64,000 nt of DNA, taken from positions 39,871-103,870 of the forward strand of contig JAVVSK010000006.1 of NCBI GenBank assembly GCA_036654235.1, read 5' to 3'. Of this stretch, positions 26,039-34,187 are shown one piece after another. The DNA is from JAVVSK01 sp036654235. GTDB lineage: Bacteria; Bacillota; Clostridia; Christensenellales; CAG-138. The position numbers were made by a program, and so were the translations under genes. The stretch's first letter is position 1, and the number at the start of each line of letters is the position of its first letter. The notes beneath the pieces were generated by a model. It was not told the DNA's origin. It saw nothing but the letters and a program-made list of their open reading frames with translations, and did no database searches.

Positions 26039-26662
26039 ATGCCTATTAATGTTGCGGTATACAACATCTCCGGTACGAAAGTCGGAGAAACTCAATTGAA
26101 TGAAGCTGTCTTCGGCGTTGAGATTAACGAACATGTTATGCACCTTGTCGTCAAAGCTCATCTTGCTAATAGACGTCAGGGGACGCAGAGCGCGCTCACT
26201 CGTGCGGAAGTTCGCGGCGGCGGAATAAAACCTTGGAAACAAAAGGGCAGCGGTCGCGCAAGACAGGGGTCAACGCGTTCACCGCAGTGGAGACACGGCG
26301 GAGTAGTTTTTGCGCCGAAGCCCCGCGATTACTCAATGAGTATAAATAAAAAAGTGCGTCGTCTTGCTATGAAGAGCGCGCTTAGTTCAAAAGTAAATGA
26401 AGAAAACATTATAGTTTTTGATAATTTAGATATAAGTGCTCCTAAGACGAAGGAAATGGTTAAGGTTTTAAGCGCAGTCGGTGCGAAGAATGCCCTTATC
26501 GTACTTCCCGAGGTAACCGAGAGCGTAAAGCGCGCGGCCAACAACCTGCAAAAGGTAAAGACAACGCTGGTTACAACGCTCAACGTTTTTGACATATTAA
26601 AGTACGACAAATTGATTATGACGAAGGATGCGCTGACGAAGATCGAGGAGGTGTACGCCTGA
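26039..26662 (+). CDS. rplD: Ribosomal protein L4
   Basis: The 207-residue protein lines the peptide exit tunnel through its extended loop (GSGRARQGSTRSPQWRHGG region, about 61-80). The ATG at 26039 follows AAGGAGG. The stop overlaps the rplW start by one base. Confidence 0.97.
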   Translation: MPINVAVYNISGTKVGETQLNEAVFGVEINEHVMHLVVKAHLANRRQGTQSALTRAEVRGGGIKPWKQKGSGRARQGSTRSPQWRHGGVVFAPKPRDYSMSINKKVRRLAMKSALSSKVNEENIIVFDNLDISAPKTKEMVKVLSAVGAKNALIVLPEVTESVKRAANNLQKVKTTLVTTLNVFDILKYDKLIMTKDALTKIEEVYA

Positions 26663-26958
26663 TGAAAACACCGTATGATATAATTTTTAAACCCGTTTTG
26701 ACGGAAAAAAGCTACGACAATATTCACACACGTGTATATGAATTCATAGTCGATAAAAGGGCGAGCAAGACCGAGATAAAAGAGGCTGTTGAAACGATAT
26801 TTGACGTAAAGGTAGATAACGTAAATACGCTTAATAAGATCGGCAAGGTAAAGCGTCAGGGAATGACTCAGGGTCGCCGGGTATCGACGAAGAAGGCTTA
26901 TGTCAAGCTGAAAAAGGATTCAAAGGGTATCGAATTCTTTGATTCCTTGACACAGTAA
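26662..26958 (+). CDS. rplW: Ribosomal protein L23
   Basis: The 98-residue protein sits at the tunnel exit, where trigger factor and SRP dock. PVLTEKSY and a basic loop around VKRQGMTQGRR are typical. The start is coupled to rplD (TGATG), with GAGGAGG upstream. Confidence 0.97.
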   Translation: MKTPYDIIFKPVLTEKSYDNIHTRVYEFIVDKRASKTEIKEAVETIFDVKVDNVNTLNKIGKVKRQGMTQGRRVSTKKAYVKLKKDSKGIEFFDSLTQ

Positions 26959-26970
26959 GGAGGCGTAACC

Positions 26971-27804
26971 ATGGCTATAAGAAAGATTAAGCCTACGACA
27001 CCGGGTCAACGTTTTATGACGGTGTCTGAATATGATGAAATAACAAAGGGCACTCCGGAGCGTTCGCTTTTGGAGAGCATGAAAAAGAGCGCAGGGCGCA
27101 ACGTTTCGGGTAAAATAACGATCCGTCATCGCGGCGGCGGCGAGAGGCGTAAATATCGCGTAATCGATTTTAAACGTAATAAGGCCGACGTTCCCGCGAA
27201 AGTAATCGGAATAGAGTATGATCCGAATCGCAGTGCAAATATTGCTCTTTTACAGTACATAGACGGTGAAAAGCGTTATATAATCGCTCCTTTAGGATTA
27301 ACCGTCGGCGATAGCGTAATAAGCGGCGAATCTACGGATATTAAGGTTGGGAATGCTCTCGAAATAAGAAACATTCCGGTCGGAACCATGATCCATTGTA
27401 TAGAGTTAAAGCCCGGGAAGGGCGCTCAACTTGTAAGGAGCGCGGGTAACGCGGCGCAGCTTATGGCTAAAGAAACAAAATATGCGCAGGTGCGTCTCCC
27501 ATCCGGCGAAGTTCGACTTATACCGATGAACGCGAAAGCGACTATAGGTCAGGTCGGAAACGCCGATCACGAGAACATAAAGCTCGGCAAAGCGGGAAGA
27601 AAGCGCCATATGGGTATTCGCCCAACAGTTCGCGGTTCTGTTATGAACCCATGCGATCACCCGCACGGCGGCGGCGAAGGAAAGAGTCCGATTGGTCGTC
27701 CGGGACCCGTTACCCCGTGGGGCAAGCCGACTCTTGGTTATAAGACGAGAAGAACCAAGAACGTCAACGATAAGTTCATAGTACGCCGCAGGGACGGCAA
27801 GTGA
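26971..27804 (+). CDS. rplB: Ribosomal protein L2
   Basis: The 277-residue protein is required for subunit joining and peptidyl transfer. The invariant NPCDHPHGGGEGK loop near residue 227 contains the essential histidine. Strong AAGGAGG site. Confidence 0.98.
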   Translation: MAIRKIKPTTPGQRFMTVSEYDEITKGTPERSLLESMKKSAGRNVSGKITIRHRGGGERRKYRVIDFKRNKADVPAKVIGIEYDPNRSANIALLQYIDGEKRYIIAPLGLTVGDSVISGESTDIKVGNALEIRNIPVGTMIHCIELKPGKGAQLVRSAGNAAQLMAKETKYAQVRLPSGEVRLIPMNAKATIGQVGNADHENIKLGKAGRKRHMGIRPTVRGSVMNPCDHPHGGGEGKSPIGRPGPVTPWGKPTLGYKTRRTKNVNDKFIVRRRDGK

Positions 27805-27821
27805 TAGAAAGGGAGTAACAC

Positions 27822-28103
27822 ATGAGCAGATCTGTTAAAAAAGGGCCGTTTGTGGAAGAACGTCTCATAGCGCGTATAGAAGCTATGAACAACAGCGGCA
27901 AAAAGACAGTTATTAAGACATGGTCGCGTGCCTCCACTATATTCCCCGACATGGTAAGTCACACCATAGCGATACATGACGGACGTAAACATGTTCCGGT
28001 GTATATCACTGAGGAGATGGTGGGGCATAAGTTGGGAGAGTTCGCACCCACGCGCACCTTCAGGGGTCATAGAGGCTCCGAGAAGTCAGGCAGCGGAAAG
28101 TAA
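27822..28103 (+). CDS. rpsS: Ribosomal protein S19
   Basis: The 93-residue protein of the 30S head starts MSRSVKKGPFVEERL and ends with GEFAPTRTFRGH, both hallmarks. It is 17 bases after rplB. Confidence 0.98.
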   Translation: MSRSVKKGPFVEERLIARIEAMNNSGKKTVIKTWSRASTIFPDMVSHTIAIHDGRKHVPVYITEEMVGHKLGEFAPTRTFRGHRGSEKSGSGK

Positions 28104-28125
28104 ATCGAGGGAGGAACGAATAACA

Positions 28126-28512
28126 ATGGCAACAAGACAAAAACAAAAGACCGAGGCTCGTCGTCAAAACGCGGATAAGCGCCCCAAGGCTCATTTAAGA
28201 TACGTGAGAATTGCGACGAGGAAAGCGCAGGCGGTCGTAAACCTTATAAGAGGCAAGAGCGTTAAAGAAGCGGAAGCCATATTGACGTTCACGCAAAGGG
28301 GCGCGACAGAACCTATAGCGAAGCTGTTAAAGTCCGCCGTAGCAAACGCCGAGAACAATCTTGGTCTTGATAAAGAAATGCTTTACGTTGCGGAGGTTTT
28401 CGCAAACCAGGGTCCAACGCTCAAGCGCTTCCGCCCTCGCGCACAGGGCAGGGCTTCAAGTATAAGAAAGCGCACCAGCCACATTACAATAATATTGGAC
28501 CAGGCGAAATAA
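28126..28512 (+). CDS. rplV: Ribosomal protein L22
   Basis: The start is at 28126 after GAGGGAGG. The 128-residue product carries about 16 extra basic/Gln-rich residues (KQKQKTEARRQ) before the usual L22 start; the family is normally near 110. The tunnel beta-hairpin (RFRPRAQGRASSIRKRTSHI region) is intact. A longer frame from 27976 overlaps rpsS and is not real. Confidence 0.96.
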   Translation: MATRQKQKTEARRQNADKRPKAHLRYVRIATRKAQAVVNLIRGKSVKEAEAILTFTQRGATEPIAKLLKSAVANAENNLGLDKEMLYVAEVFANQGPTLKRFRPRAQGRASSIRKRTSHITIILDQAK

Positions 28513-28522
28513 GGAGGAAAAC

Positions 28523-29182
28523 ATGGGACAAAAAGTACATCCGAATGGTTTCCGCGTCGGCGTAATAAGGGATTGGAATACACGTTGGTACGCGAACAAA
28601 AAGGATTTTGCCGATTACCTCATTGAGGATAGACATATCAGGGATAGCATTAAAAAGGCTCATTATTCGGCCAATATCGCCAAGATAGATATAGAGCGCG
28701 CGGCTAACAAAGTTACCGTGAGTATACATACGGGTCGTCCCGGAATGTTAATTGGCAAGGGCGGCGCGGGAGTTGAGGCTTTAAAGGCTGAAGTTTCGAG
28801 GCTTATTGGTAAGAGCGTAAGCATCAATATAATTGAAGTAAGAAATACGGATACCAACGCACAGCTTATAGCCGAAAATATAGCGGCTCAGCTTGAAAAA
28901 CGCAGCTCATATAGACGCGCAATGAAGATGGCAATGGGCAGAGCTATGAAAGCGGGCGCAAAGGGAATAAAGCTTCTTTGTGCAGGTCGTTTGGGCGGCG
29001 CTGAAATTGCCAGAAGTGATGGATATCACGATGGATCGATTCCACTGCAAACTATGCGCGCGGACATCGAATATGGTTTTGCCGAAGCGAGTACCACGTA
29101 TGGTCGCATAGGCGTTAAAGTTTGGATTTATAAAGGCGAGGTCTTGAAGAAGTTCTCGACAGTTCGAGAAGGAGGCAGATAA
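28523..29182 (+). CDS. rpsC: Ribosomal protein S3
   Basis: The 219-residue protein forms part of the mRNA entry tunnel. It has a KH domain with GRPGMLIGKGG (about 73-83) and the C-terminal S3 domain. AAGGAGG upstream. Confidence 0.98.
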   Translation: MGQKVHPNGFRVGVIRDWNTRWYANKKDFADYLIEDRHIRDSIKKAHYSANIAKIDIERAANKVTVSIHTGRPGMLIGKGGAGVEALKAEVSRLIGKSVSINIIEVRNTDTNAQLIAENIAAQLEKRSSYRRAMKMAMGRAMKAGAKGIKLLCAGRLGGAEIARSDGYHDGSIPLQTMRADIEYGFAEASTTYGRIGVKVWIYKGEVLKKFSTVREGGR

Positions 29183-29185
29183 GCT

Positions 29186-29626
29186 ATGTTGATGCCAAAG
29201 AGAGTTAAGCGCAGGAGAGTGCATCGCGGACGCATGAAGGGAAGAGCGATGCGCGGTAATACCATTTCATATGGTCAATTTGGTCTTGTGGCTCTTGAGC
29301 CGTCTTGGGTTACCAGCAATCAGATCGAGGCGGCGCGTATTGCGATGACGCGTTATATAAAGCGCGGCGGTCGTGTTTGGATAAAGATATTTCCGGATAA
29401 GCCCGTTACCGAAAAACCGGCTGAAACCCGCATGGGAAGCGGAAAAGGTTCGCCGGAGTATTGGGTGGCGGTCGTTAAACCCGGCAGAATATTGTTTGAG
29501 ATAGACGGTGTTGACGAATCTGTTATGCGTGAGGCTTTAAGACTCGCTATGCATAAGCTGCCATTAAAGTGCAAAATTGTCGCAAGGGAAACTAATGAAG
29601 CAGGCGGTGAGAGCAATGAAAATTAA
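29186..29626 (+). CDS. rplP: Ribosomal protein L16
   Basis: The 146-residue protein binds near the A site. It begins MLMPKRVK as in other Firmicutes, which supports the ATG at 29186. Its 3' end overlaps rpmC by 11 bases. Confidence 0.98.
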   Translation: MLMPKRVKRRRVHRGRMKGRAMRGNTISYGQFGLVALEPSWVTSNQIEAARIAMTRYIKRGGRVWIKIFPDKPVTEKPAETRMGSGKGSPEYWVAVVKPGRILFEIDGVDESVMREALRLAMHKLPLKCKIVARETNEAGGESNEN

Positions 29627-29819
29627 CGAGCTTAGAAAATTATCTATAGAAGATCTTAATAAGCGTGAAAGCGAGCTTAAAGAGGAATTGTTCAATCTCC
29701 GCTTCCAGTTGGCAACAGGTCAGTTGACCAATCCCAACAGGATAAAAGAGTGCAAGAAGGATATAGCAAGGGTCAAAACGCTGCAGTCAGAGCATGAGCT
29801 TAGTGCGGCTAAGGCCTGA
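29616..29819 (+). CDS. rpmC: Ribosomal protein L29
   Basis: The ATG at 29616 gives MKINELRKLS and 67 residues, the usual length, with ELFNLRFQLATGQL. It starts inside rplP, so its translation is likely coupled. A frame opening at 29577 would add 13 non-homologous residues. Confidence 0.95.
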   Translation: MKINELRKLSIEDLNKRESELKEELFNLRFQLATGQLTNPNRIKECKKDIARVKTLQSEHELSAAKA

Positions 29820-29845
29820 TGGCGCTGAAAGGAGAACTTACCTAA

Positions 29846-30106
29846 ATGGAAGAACAAAGAGGTTATCGTAAGACGCGTCAAGGCGTTGTCACAAGCGATA
29901 AAATGGATAAAACCATCGTCGTGGCTATAAAGACTAAGATTCGGCATCCCCTTTACGGCAAGATGGTAAATAGAACAACAAGATTTAAGGCTCATGATGA
30001 GAATAACGAGTGCGGAATAGGCGATACTGTCAAAATTATGGAAACACGTCCAATAAGTAAAGACAAGCGCTGGCGCCTCATTGAAATAATCGAAAAGGCG
30101 AAGTAA
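29846..30106 (+). CDS. rpsQ: Ribosomal protein S17
   Basis: 86 residues. The OB-fold signature GVVTSDKMDKTIVV and ETRPISKDKRWRL are clear. AAAGGAG precedes the start. Confidence 0.97.
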   Translation: MEEQRGYRKTRQGVVTSDKMDKTIVVAIKTKIRHPLYGKMVNRTTRFKAHDENNECGIGDTVKIMETRPISKDKRWRLIEIIEKAK

Positions 30107-30120
30107 GGAGGAAAAGAACC

Positions 30121-30489
30121 ATGATTCAACCGCAGACAAGATTAAAGGTCGCGGATAACAGCGGCGCGAAAGAAATTATGTGCATACGCGTTTTGGGCGG
30201 TTCTTTCCGCAGAAGCGCAAACATAGGGGACGTTATAGTAGCGAGTGTTAAATCGGCGTCTCCGGGCGGCGCGGTCAAGAAGAAAGACGTTGTAAGGGCG
30301 GTTGTCGTTAGAACAGTTAGCGGACTTCATAGGGCAGATGGAAGCCATATCCGCTTCGACGACAATGCGGCTGTTATTATAAACGATCAGAAGCAGCCGC
30401 GCGGAACCCGTATCTTCGGGCCGGTAGCCAGGGAACTTCGCGAGAGGGATTATATGAAAATCGTCTCGCTTGCGCCCGAAGTGCTTTGA
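30121..30489 (+). CDS. rplN: Ribosomal protein L14
   Basis: 122 residues, beginning MIQPQTRLKVADNSGAKE. It forms a bridge to the small subunit. AAGGAGG upstream. The rplX binding site overlaps its stop. Confidence 0.98.
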   Translation: MIQPQTRLKVADNSGAKEIMCIRVLGGSFRRSANIGDVIVASVKSASPGGAVKKKDVVRAVVVRTVSGLHRADGSHIRFDDNAAVIINDQKQPRGTRIFGPVARELRERDYMKIVSLAPEVL

Positions 30490-30500
30490 TGGAGGTAAAG

Positions 30501-30818
30501 ATGAAAAGTCAAAACATAAAGGTAAACGATAACGTACTCGTTTTAACGGGCAAAAGCAAAGGCAAAAAGGGTAAGGTTTTGACCTCTATTCCGAAAGCCG
30601 GTCGCATAATCGTTCAAAACGTCAATATCGTAACTAAACATAAAAAGCCGATGCGTCAGGGTGAACCGGGTGGCAGGATAGAACAGGAAGCGGCGATAGA
30701 CATATCGAACGTAATGCTTATTTGTACTAAATGCAATAAGCCGACGCGCGTTGGTCATGTTATTGAAGACGGCAAAAAATACCGTGTGTGCAAGCAATGC
30801 CTCAAGCGCATTGACTGA
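30501..30818 (+). CDS. rplX: Ribosomal protein L24, zinc-ribbon form
   Basis: This 105-residue assembly initiator has the KOW motif (NVLVLTGKSKGKKGKV) and a four-cysteine ribbon: C75, C78, C97 and C100. The start at 30501 follows GGAGG; TTG and ATG codons just upstream overlap that site. Confidence 0.96.
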   Translation: MKSQNIKVNDNVLVLTGKSKGKKGKVLTSIPKAGRIIVQNVNIVTKHKKPMRQGEPGGRIEQEAAIDISNVMLICTKCNKPTRVGHVIEDGKKYRVCKQCLKRID

Positions 30819-30838
30819 GATAGAAGGAGGTAACGAAA

Positions 30839-31453
30839 ATGGCTAAGAATGAAGCTCAAAACGCCCCTCAGAAGAAAAAGAAACAAGCGGAGGAGGCAAA
30901 ACCGTTTACCGAACCTGCGCGTCTCAGGGCAAGGTATAAAGAAATAATTCCCGAACTTTCGGCAAAGTTTAATTATAAGAATATAATGGACGTTCCCCGC
31001 CTTGAGAAGATAGTTTTAAATATGGGTCTTGGCGCAGAGAAGGACAATCCGAAGGGCATAGAGAATGCCGTTGAAGAAATGGCGCTTATAGCCGGTCAGC
31101 GTCCGATAGTGACAAAGGCTAAAAAATCGGTAGCTAACTTCAAAGTGCGTCAAGGGATGAATATTGGCGCGAAGGTAACACTCAGGAGCGATAAGATGTA
31201 TTATTTTGCTGATAAGCTGATAAATATCGTTCTTCCGAGAGTTAGAGACTTTAGGGGCGTTAGCGATTCGAGCTTTGACGGTCGGGGAAACTATGCGATG
31301 GGCGTTAAAGAACAGCTCATATTCCCTGAAATTAACTATGACGATGTTGACAAGACTCGCGGTATGGATATTGTTTTTGTAACAACTGCCAAAACCGATG
31401 AAGAAGCGAAGGAACTGCTCAGACTTTTGGGTATGCCTTTCGCGCAGGCTTGA
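30839..31453 (+). CDS. rplE: Ribosomal protein L5 with N-terminal extension
   Basis: The 204-residue protein binds 5S rRNA and contacts P-site tRNA. About 25 residues of Lys/Gln/Glu-rich sequence (1-25) precede the normal start region RLRARYKEIIPEL; the family is usually about 180. The ATG at 30839 is well placed after GAAGGAGG and no other ATG precedes the core, so the extension looks real. Confidence 0.97.
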   Translation: MAKNEAQNAPQKKKKQAEEAKPFTEPARLRARYKEIIPELSAKFNYKNIMDVPRLEKIVLNMGLGAEKDNPKGIENAVEEMALIAGQRPIVTKAKKSVANFKVRQGMNIGAKVTLRSDKMYYFADKLINIVLPRVRDFRGVSDSSFDGRGNYAMGVKEQLIFPEINYDDVDKTRGMDIVFVTTAKTDEEAKELLRLLGMPFAQA

Positions 31454-31470
31454 TAAGGAGGATTATTTTA

Positions 31471-31656
31471 ATGGCAAAAACCAGTATGAAGATCAAGCAG
31501 CAGCGTCCTGCTAAGTTCAGTTCGCGCGCTTACACTCGTTGCCGCATTTGCGGTCGTCCCCATTCTGTGCTTAGAAAATATGGCATCTGCCGTATTTGCT
31601 TCCGCGAAATGGCCTATAAGGGAGAGATCCCCGGCGTCCGCAAGGCAAGCTGGTAA
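31471..31656 (+). CDS. rpsZ: Ribosomal protein S14, zinc-binding type
   Basis: This 61-residue form has C24-x2-C27 and C40-x2-C43 and the tail GEIPGVRKASW, the type Z S14 of Firmicutes. The ATG at 31471 follows AAGGAGG; a frame from 31450 is only an extension over the rplE stop. Confidence 0.97.
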   Translation: MAKTSMKIKQQRPAKFSSRAYTRCRICGRPHSVLRKYGICRICFREMAYKGEIPGVRKASW

Positions 31657-31677
31657 TTTTCGGAAGGAGGAATAAAC

Positions 31678-32076
31678 ATGCTTACGACAGATCCCATAGC
31701 CGATATGCTTACGAGAATTCGCAATGCTTTAACCGCGAAGCACGAGGAAGTTGACGTTCCCTGTTCTTCAATTAAGCTTTCCATAGCCCAAATTTTACTT
31801 GACGAGGGTTATATAAAAGAATTTAAGGTTAAAGAAGACGGTATAGTAAGGAATATAAGAATAAAGCTCAAATACGGTCCTAATAAGAGCCGCGTTATAA
31901 CGGGCTTAAAGAGAATCAGCAAGCCGGGCTTGCGCGTTTACGCTAGGAAGGATAAGATCCCAAAGGTGTTAAACGGATTGGGAATAGCGATAATTTCAAC
32001 GTCCAGCGGTGTCATGGTTGACAGGGAAGCGCGCAGAGCGCAAGTTGGCGGCGAAGTTTTAGCATATATTTGGTAA
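31678..32076 (+). CDS. rpsH: Ribosomal protein S8
   Basis: 132 residues, beginning MLTTDPIADMLTRIRNA and with STSSGVMVDREAR near the C-terminus, the rRNA-binding signature. AAGGAGG upstream. Confidence 0.98.
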   Translation: MLTTDPIADMLTRIRNALTAKHEEVDVPCSSIKLSIAQILLDEGYIKEFKVKEDGIVRNIRIKLKYGPNKSRVITGLKRISKPGLRVYARKDKIPKVLNGLGIAIISTSSGVMVDREARRAQVGGEVLAYIW

Positions 32077-32091
32077 TTTGGAGGTGCTATC

Positions 32092-32631
32092 ATGTCACGA
32101 ATCGGAAAACTTCCGATAACAATTCCTAACGGAGTGACAATCACGGTCGCTGACAACAACACCGTGACCGTTAAAGGCCCAAAAGGGCAGCTTTGTGAAA
32201 AGATTTCGAAAGAAATGAAGATCACACAAAAAGACGGAGTTTTAACCGTTGAAAGATCATGCGACGATAAAACGCATCGTTCGCTCCATGGGCTTTCGCG
32301 TACTCTGGTTAACAATATGGTGCTCGGGGTCACAGCGGGTTACCAAAAGAGCCTTGAAATAGTTGGAACCGGTTATAGGGCGGCGAAGCAGGGTAATAAA
32401 ATGACGTTAAACATGGGTTACAGTCATCCTGTTGAGTTTATTGAGCAAGACGGGATAGAGTTCGAAGTTCCCGCGCCGACTAAGATAATCGTAAAGGGTA
32501 TTGATAAGCAGAAGGTCGGTCAGATTGCCGCGAACGTCCGTGCGGTGCGTAAGCCCGAACCGTACTTGGGTAAAGGTATCAAGTACAGTAACGAGGTTAT
32601 ACGTCGCAAGGAAGGCAAGACGGGCAAGTAA
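32092..32631 (+). CDS. rplF: Ribosomal protein L6
   Basis: 179 residues. MSRIGKLPITIPNGV and the C-terminal PEPYLGKGIKYSNE are diagnostic. It lies at the base of the factor-binding stalk. Confidence 0.98.
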   Translation: MSRIGKLPITIPNGVTITVADNNTVTVKGPKGQLCEKISKEMKITQKDGVLTVERSCDDKTHRSLHGLSRTLVNNMVLGVTAGYQKSLEIVGTGYRAAKQGNKMTLNMGYSHPVEFIEQDGIEFEVPAPTKIIVKGIDKQKVGQIAANVRAVRKPEPYLGKGIKYSNEVIRRKEGKTGK

Positions 32632-32653
32632 TGCGTAGAGAAGGAGTGACAAT

Positions 32654-33022
32654 ATGATTTCAAGAATTGATAAAAACGCCGTGCGTAAGGCGCGTCACGA
32701 CCGGACGAGGGGGTATCTCACCGGAACGGGCGATCGTCCGAGACTCAACATATATAGGAGTCTCAATAATATTTACGCTCAGGTTATAAATGACGAAGTC
32801 GGTAAAACCTTGGTGTCCGCCTCTACGCTTGAAGCCGAAATTAAGGCTAAGTTAGAAGGTAAGACGAAGAAGGAAGCCGCTATGATAGTCGGAACCGCCG
32901 TAGGCGAGCGCGCTAAGAAAATGGGTATAACGAAGGTTGTTTTCGATCGCGGCGGCTATCTTTACACGGGTCGCGTGGCAGAAGTGGCTGCCGGTGCAAG
33001 AAAAGCCGGACTGGATTTCTAA
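32654..33022 (+). CDS. rplR: Ribosomal protein L18
   Basis: 122 residues. A basic N-terminus, RPRLNIYRSLNNIYAQVI and VVFDRGGYLYTGRV mark the 5S rRNA-binding protein L18. Confidence 0.98.
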   Translation: MISRIDKNAVRKARHDRTRGYLTGTGDRPRLNIYRSLNNIYAQVINDEVGKTLVSASTLEAEIKAKLEGKTKKEAAMIVGTAVGERAKKMGITKVVFDRGGYLYTGRVAEVAAGARKAGLDF

Positions 33023-33034
33023 AGGAGAAAAAGA

Positions 33035-33538
33035 ATGCAAAACAGAGTTGATGCGTCCACATTGGATTTAAAGGAAAGACTGGTTGCGGTCAATCGCGTT
33101 GCAAAGGTCGTCAAGGGCGGTCGTAATTTCCGCTTTAGCGCTCTTATGGTCGTCGGAGATCAAAACGGTCATGTCGGCGTTGGCATGGGCAAAGCTGCTG
33201 AAATCCCGGAAGCGGTTCGAAAGGGAATTGAAGACGCAAAGCGTCACATGATCGAGGTACCTATAGTTGGAACGACTATTCCCCATGCCGTTGAAGGTAG
33301 GTTCAGTAAAGGACATGTGCGGATGCTTCCCGCTGAGGAAGGTACCGGAGTTATAGCGGGTGGTCCCGCGCGCGCGGTTCTTGAAGCTGTTGGGATAAAG
33401 GATATTCGTACAAAGAGCTATGGCTCCAATAATCCGGCGAACTGTGTAAAAGCGACGCTCGAGGGACTTTGCCAGCTTCGTACGGCAGAGCAAATCGCGA
33501 GGCTTCGCGGCAAGACCGTTCAAGAGATTACGGACTGA
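33035..33538 (+). CDS. rpsE: Ribosomal protein S5
   Basis: 167 residues, with the double-stranded RNA-binding N-terminal domain (KVVKGGRNFRFSALMVVGD) and a GHVGVGMGKA loop. It contributes to decoding accuracy and mRNA unwinding. Confidence 0.98.
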   Translation: MQNRVDASTLDLKERLVAVNRVAKVVKGGRNFRFSALMVVGDQNGHVGVGMGKAAEIPEAVRKGIEDAKRHMIEVPIVGTTIPHAVEGRFSKGHVRMLPAEEGTGVIAGGPARAVLEAVGIKDIRTKSYGSNNPANCVKATLEGLCQLRTAEQIARLRGKTVQEITD

Positions 33539-33551
33539 TTGGAGGAAAACA

Positions 33552-33731
33552 ATGGCTAACCTTAAAATAACGCTCAAAAAGAGCACCATAGGTTCCTTAA
33601 AGGATCAGAAGGCGACTATCAAGGCTTTAGGGCTTCATAAACTTAACAGTATTGTTATAAAGCCCGATAACGCCGCGATCCGCGGGATGATATTTAAGGT
33701 ATCGCACCTTATATCGGTGGAAGAAGTTTAA
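33552..33731 (+). CDS. rpmD: Ribosomal protein L30
   Basis: The ATG at 33552, after TTGGAGG, opens a 59-codon frame reading MANLKITLKKSTIGS and ending ISVEEV. Length, motif (LGLHKLN) and position between rpsE and rplO identify L30. Confidence 0.96.
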   Translation: MANLKITLKKSTIGSLKDQKATIKALGLHKLNSIVIKPDNAAIRGMIFKVSHLISVEEV

Positions 33732-33746
33732 CACGGGAGGCGCAAC

Positions 33747-34187
33747 ATGAAATTACATGAGTTAAGACCCGCAGAAGGCTCAACGCACAGCAGAAAGCGT
33801 GTTGGTCGTGGTACGGGCTCAGGCATGGGCAAGACCTCGACGATGGGTCATAAGGGTCAAAAAGCGCGCAGTGGCAGTAAGAAAAACGGGTTTGAAGGCG
33901 GACAGATGCCTCTTGCGCGTAGACTGCCGAAACGCGGGTTTACAAATATATTCGCAAAAGTATATACTGTTATAAACGTATCCGATCTTGAGAGACTTGA
34001 GAACGGAACAGTGGTTACAGCAGAGCTTTTAAAGGAAATGCGTATAATTAGCAAGATTGAAAAAGATGGATTAAAGATTCTTGGTCGCGGCGAACTTACA
34101 AAGAAGCTTACGGTCAAGGCTGCCAAATTTACAGAAACCGCTAAGAACGCAATCACGGCCATCGGCGGAACAGTCGAGGTGCTCTGA
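33747..34187 (+). CDS. rplO: Ribosomal protein L15
   Basis: 146 residues, with MKLHELRPAEGSTHSRKRVGRG and the Gly/Lys-rich GHKGQKARSG region. The stop overlaps the secY ATG (TGATG). Confidence 0.98.
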   Translation: MKLHELRPAEGSTHSRKRVGRGTGSGMGKTSTMGHKGQKARSGSKKNGFEGGQMPLARRLPKRGFTNIFAKVYTVINVSDLERLENGTVVTAELLKEMRIISKIEKDGLKILGRGELTKKLTVKAAKFTETAKNAITAIGGTVEVL

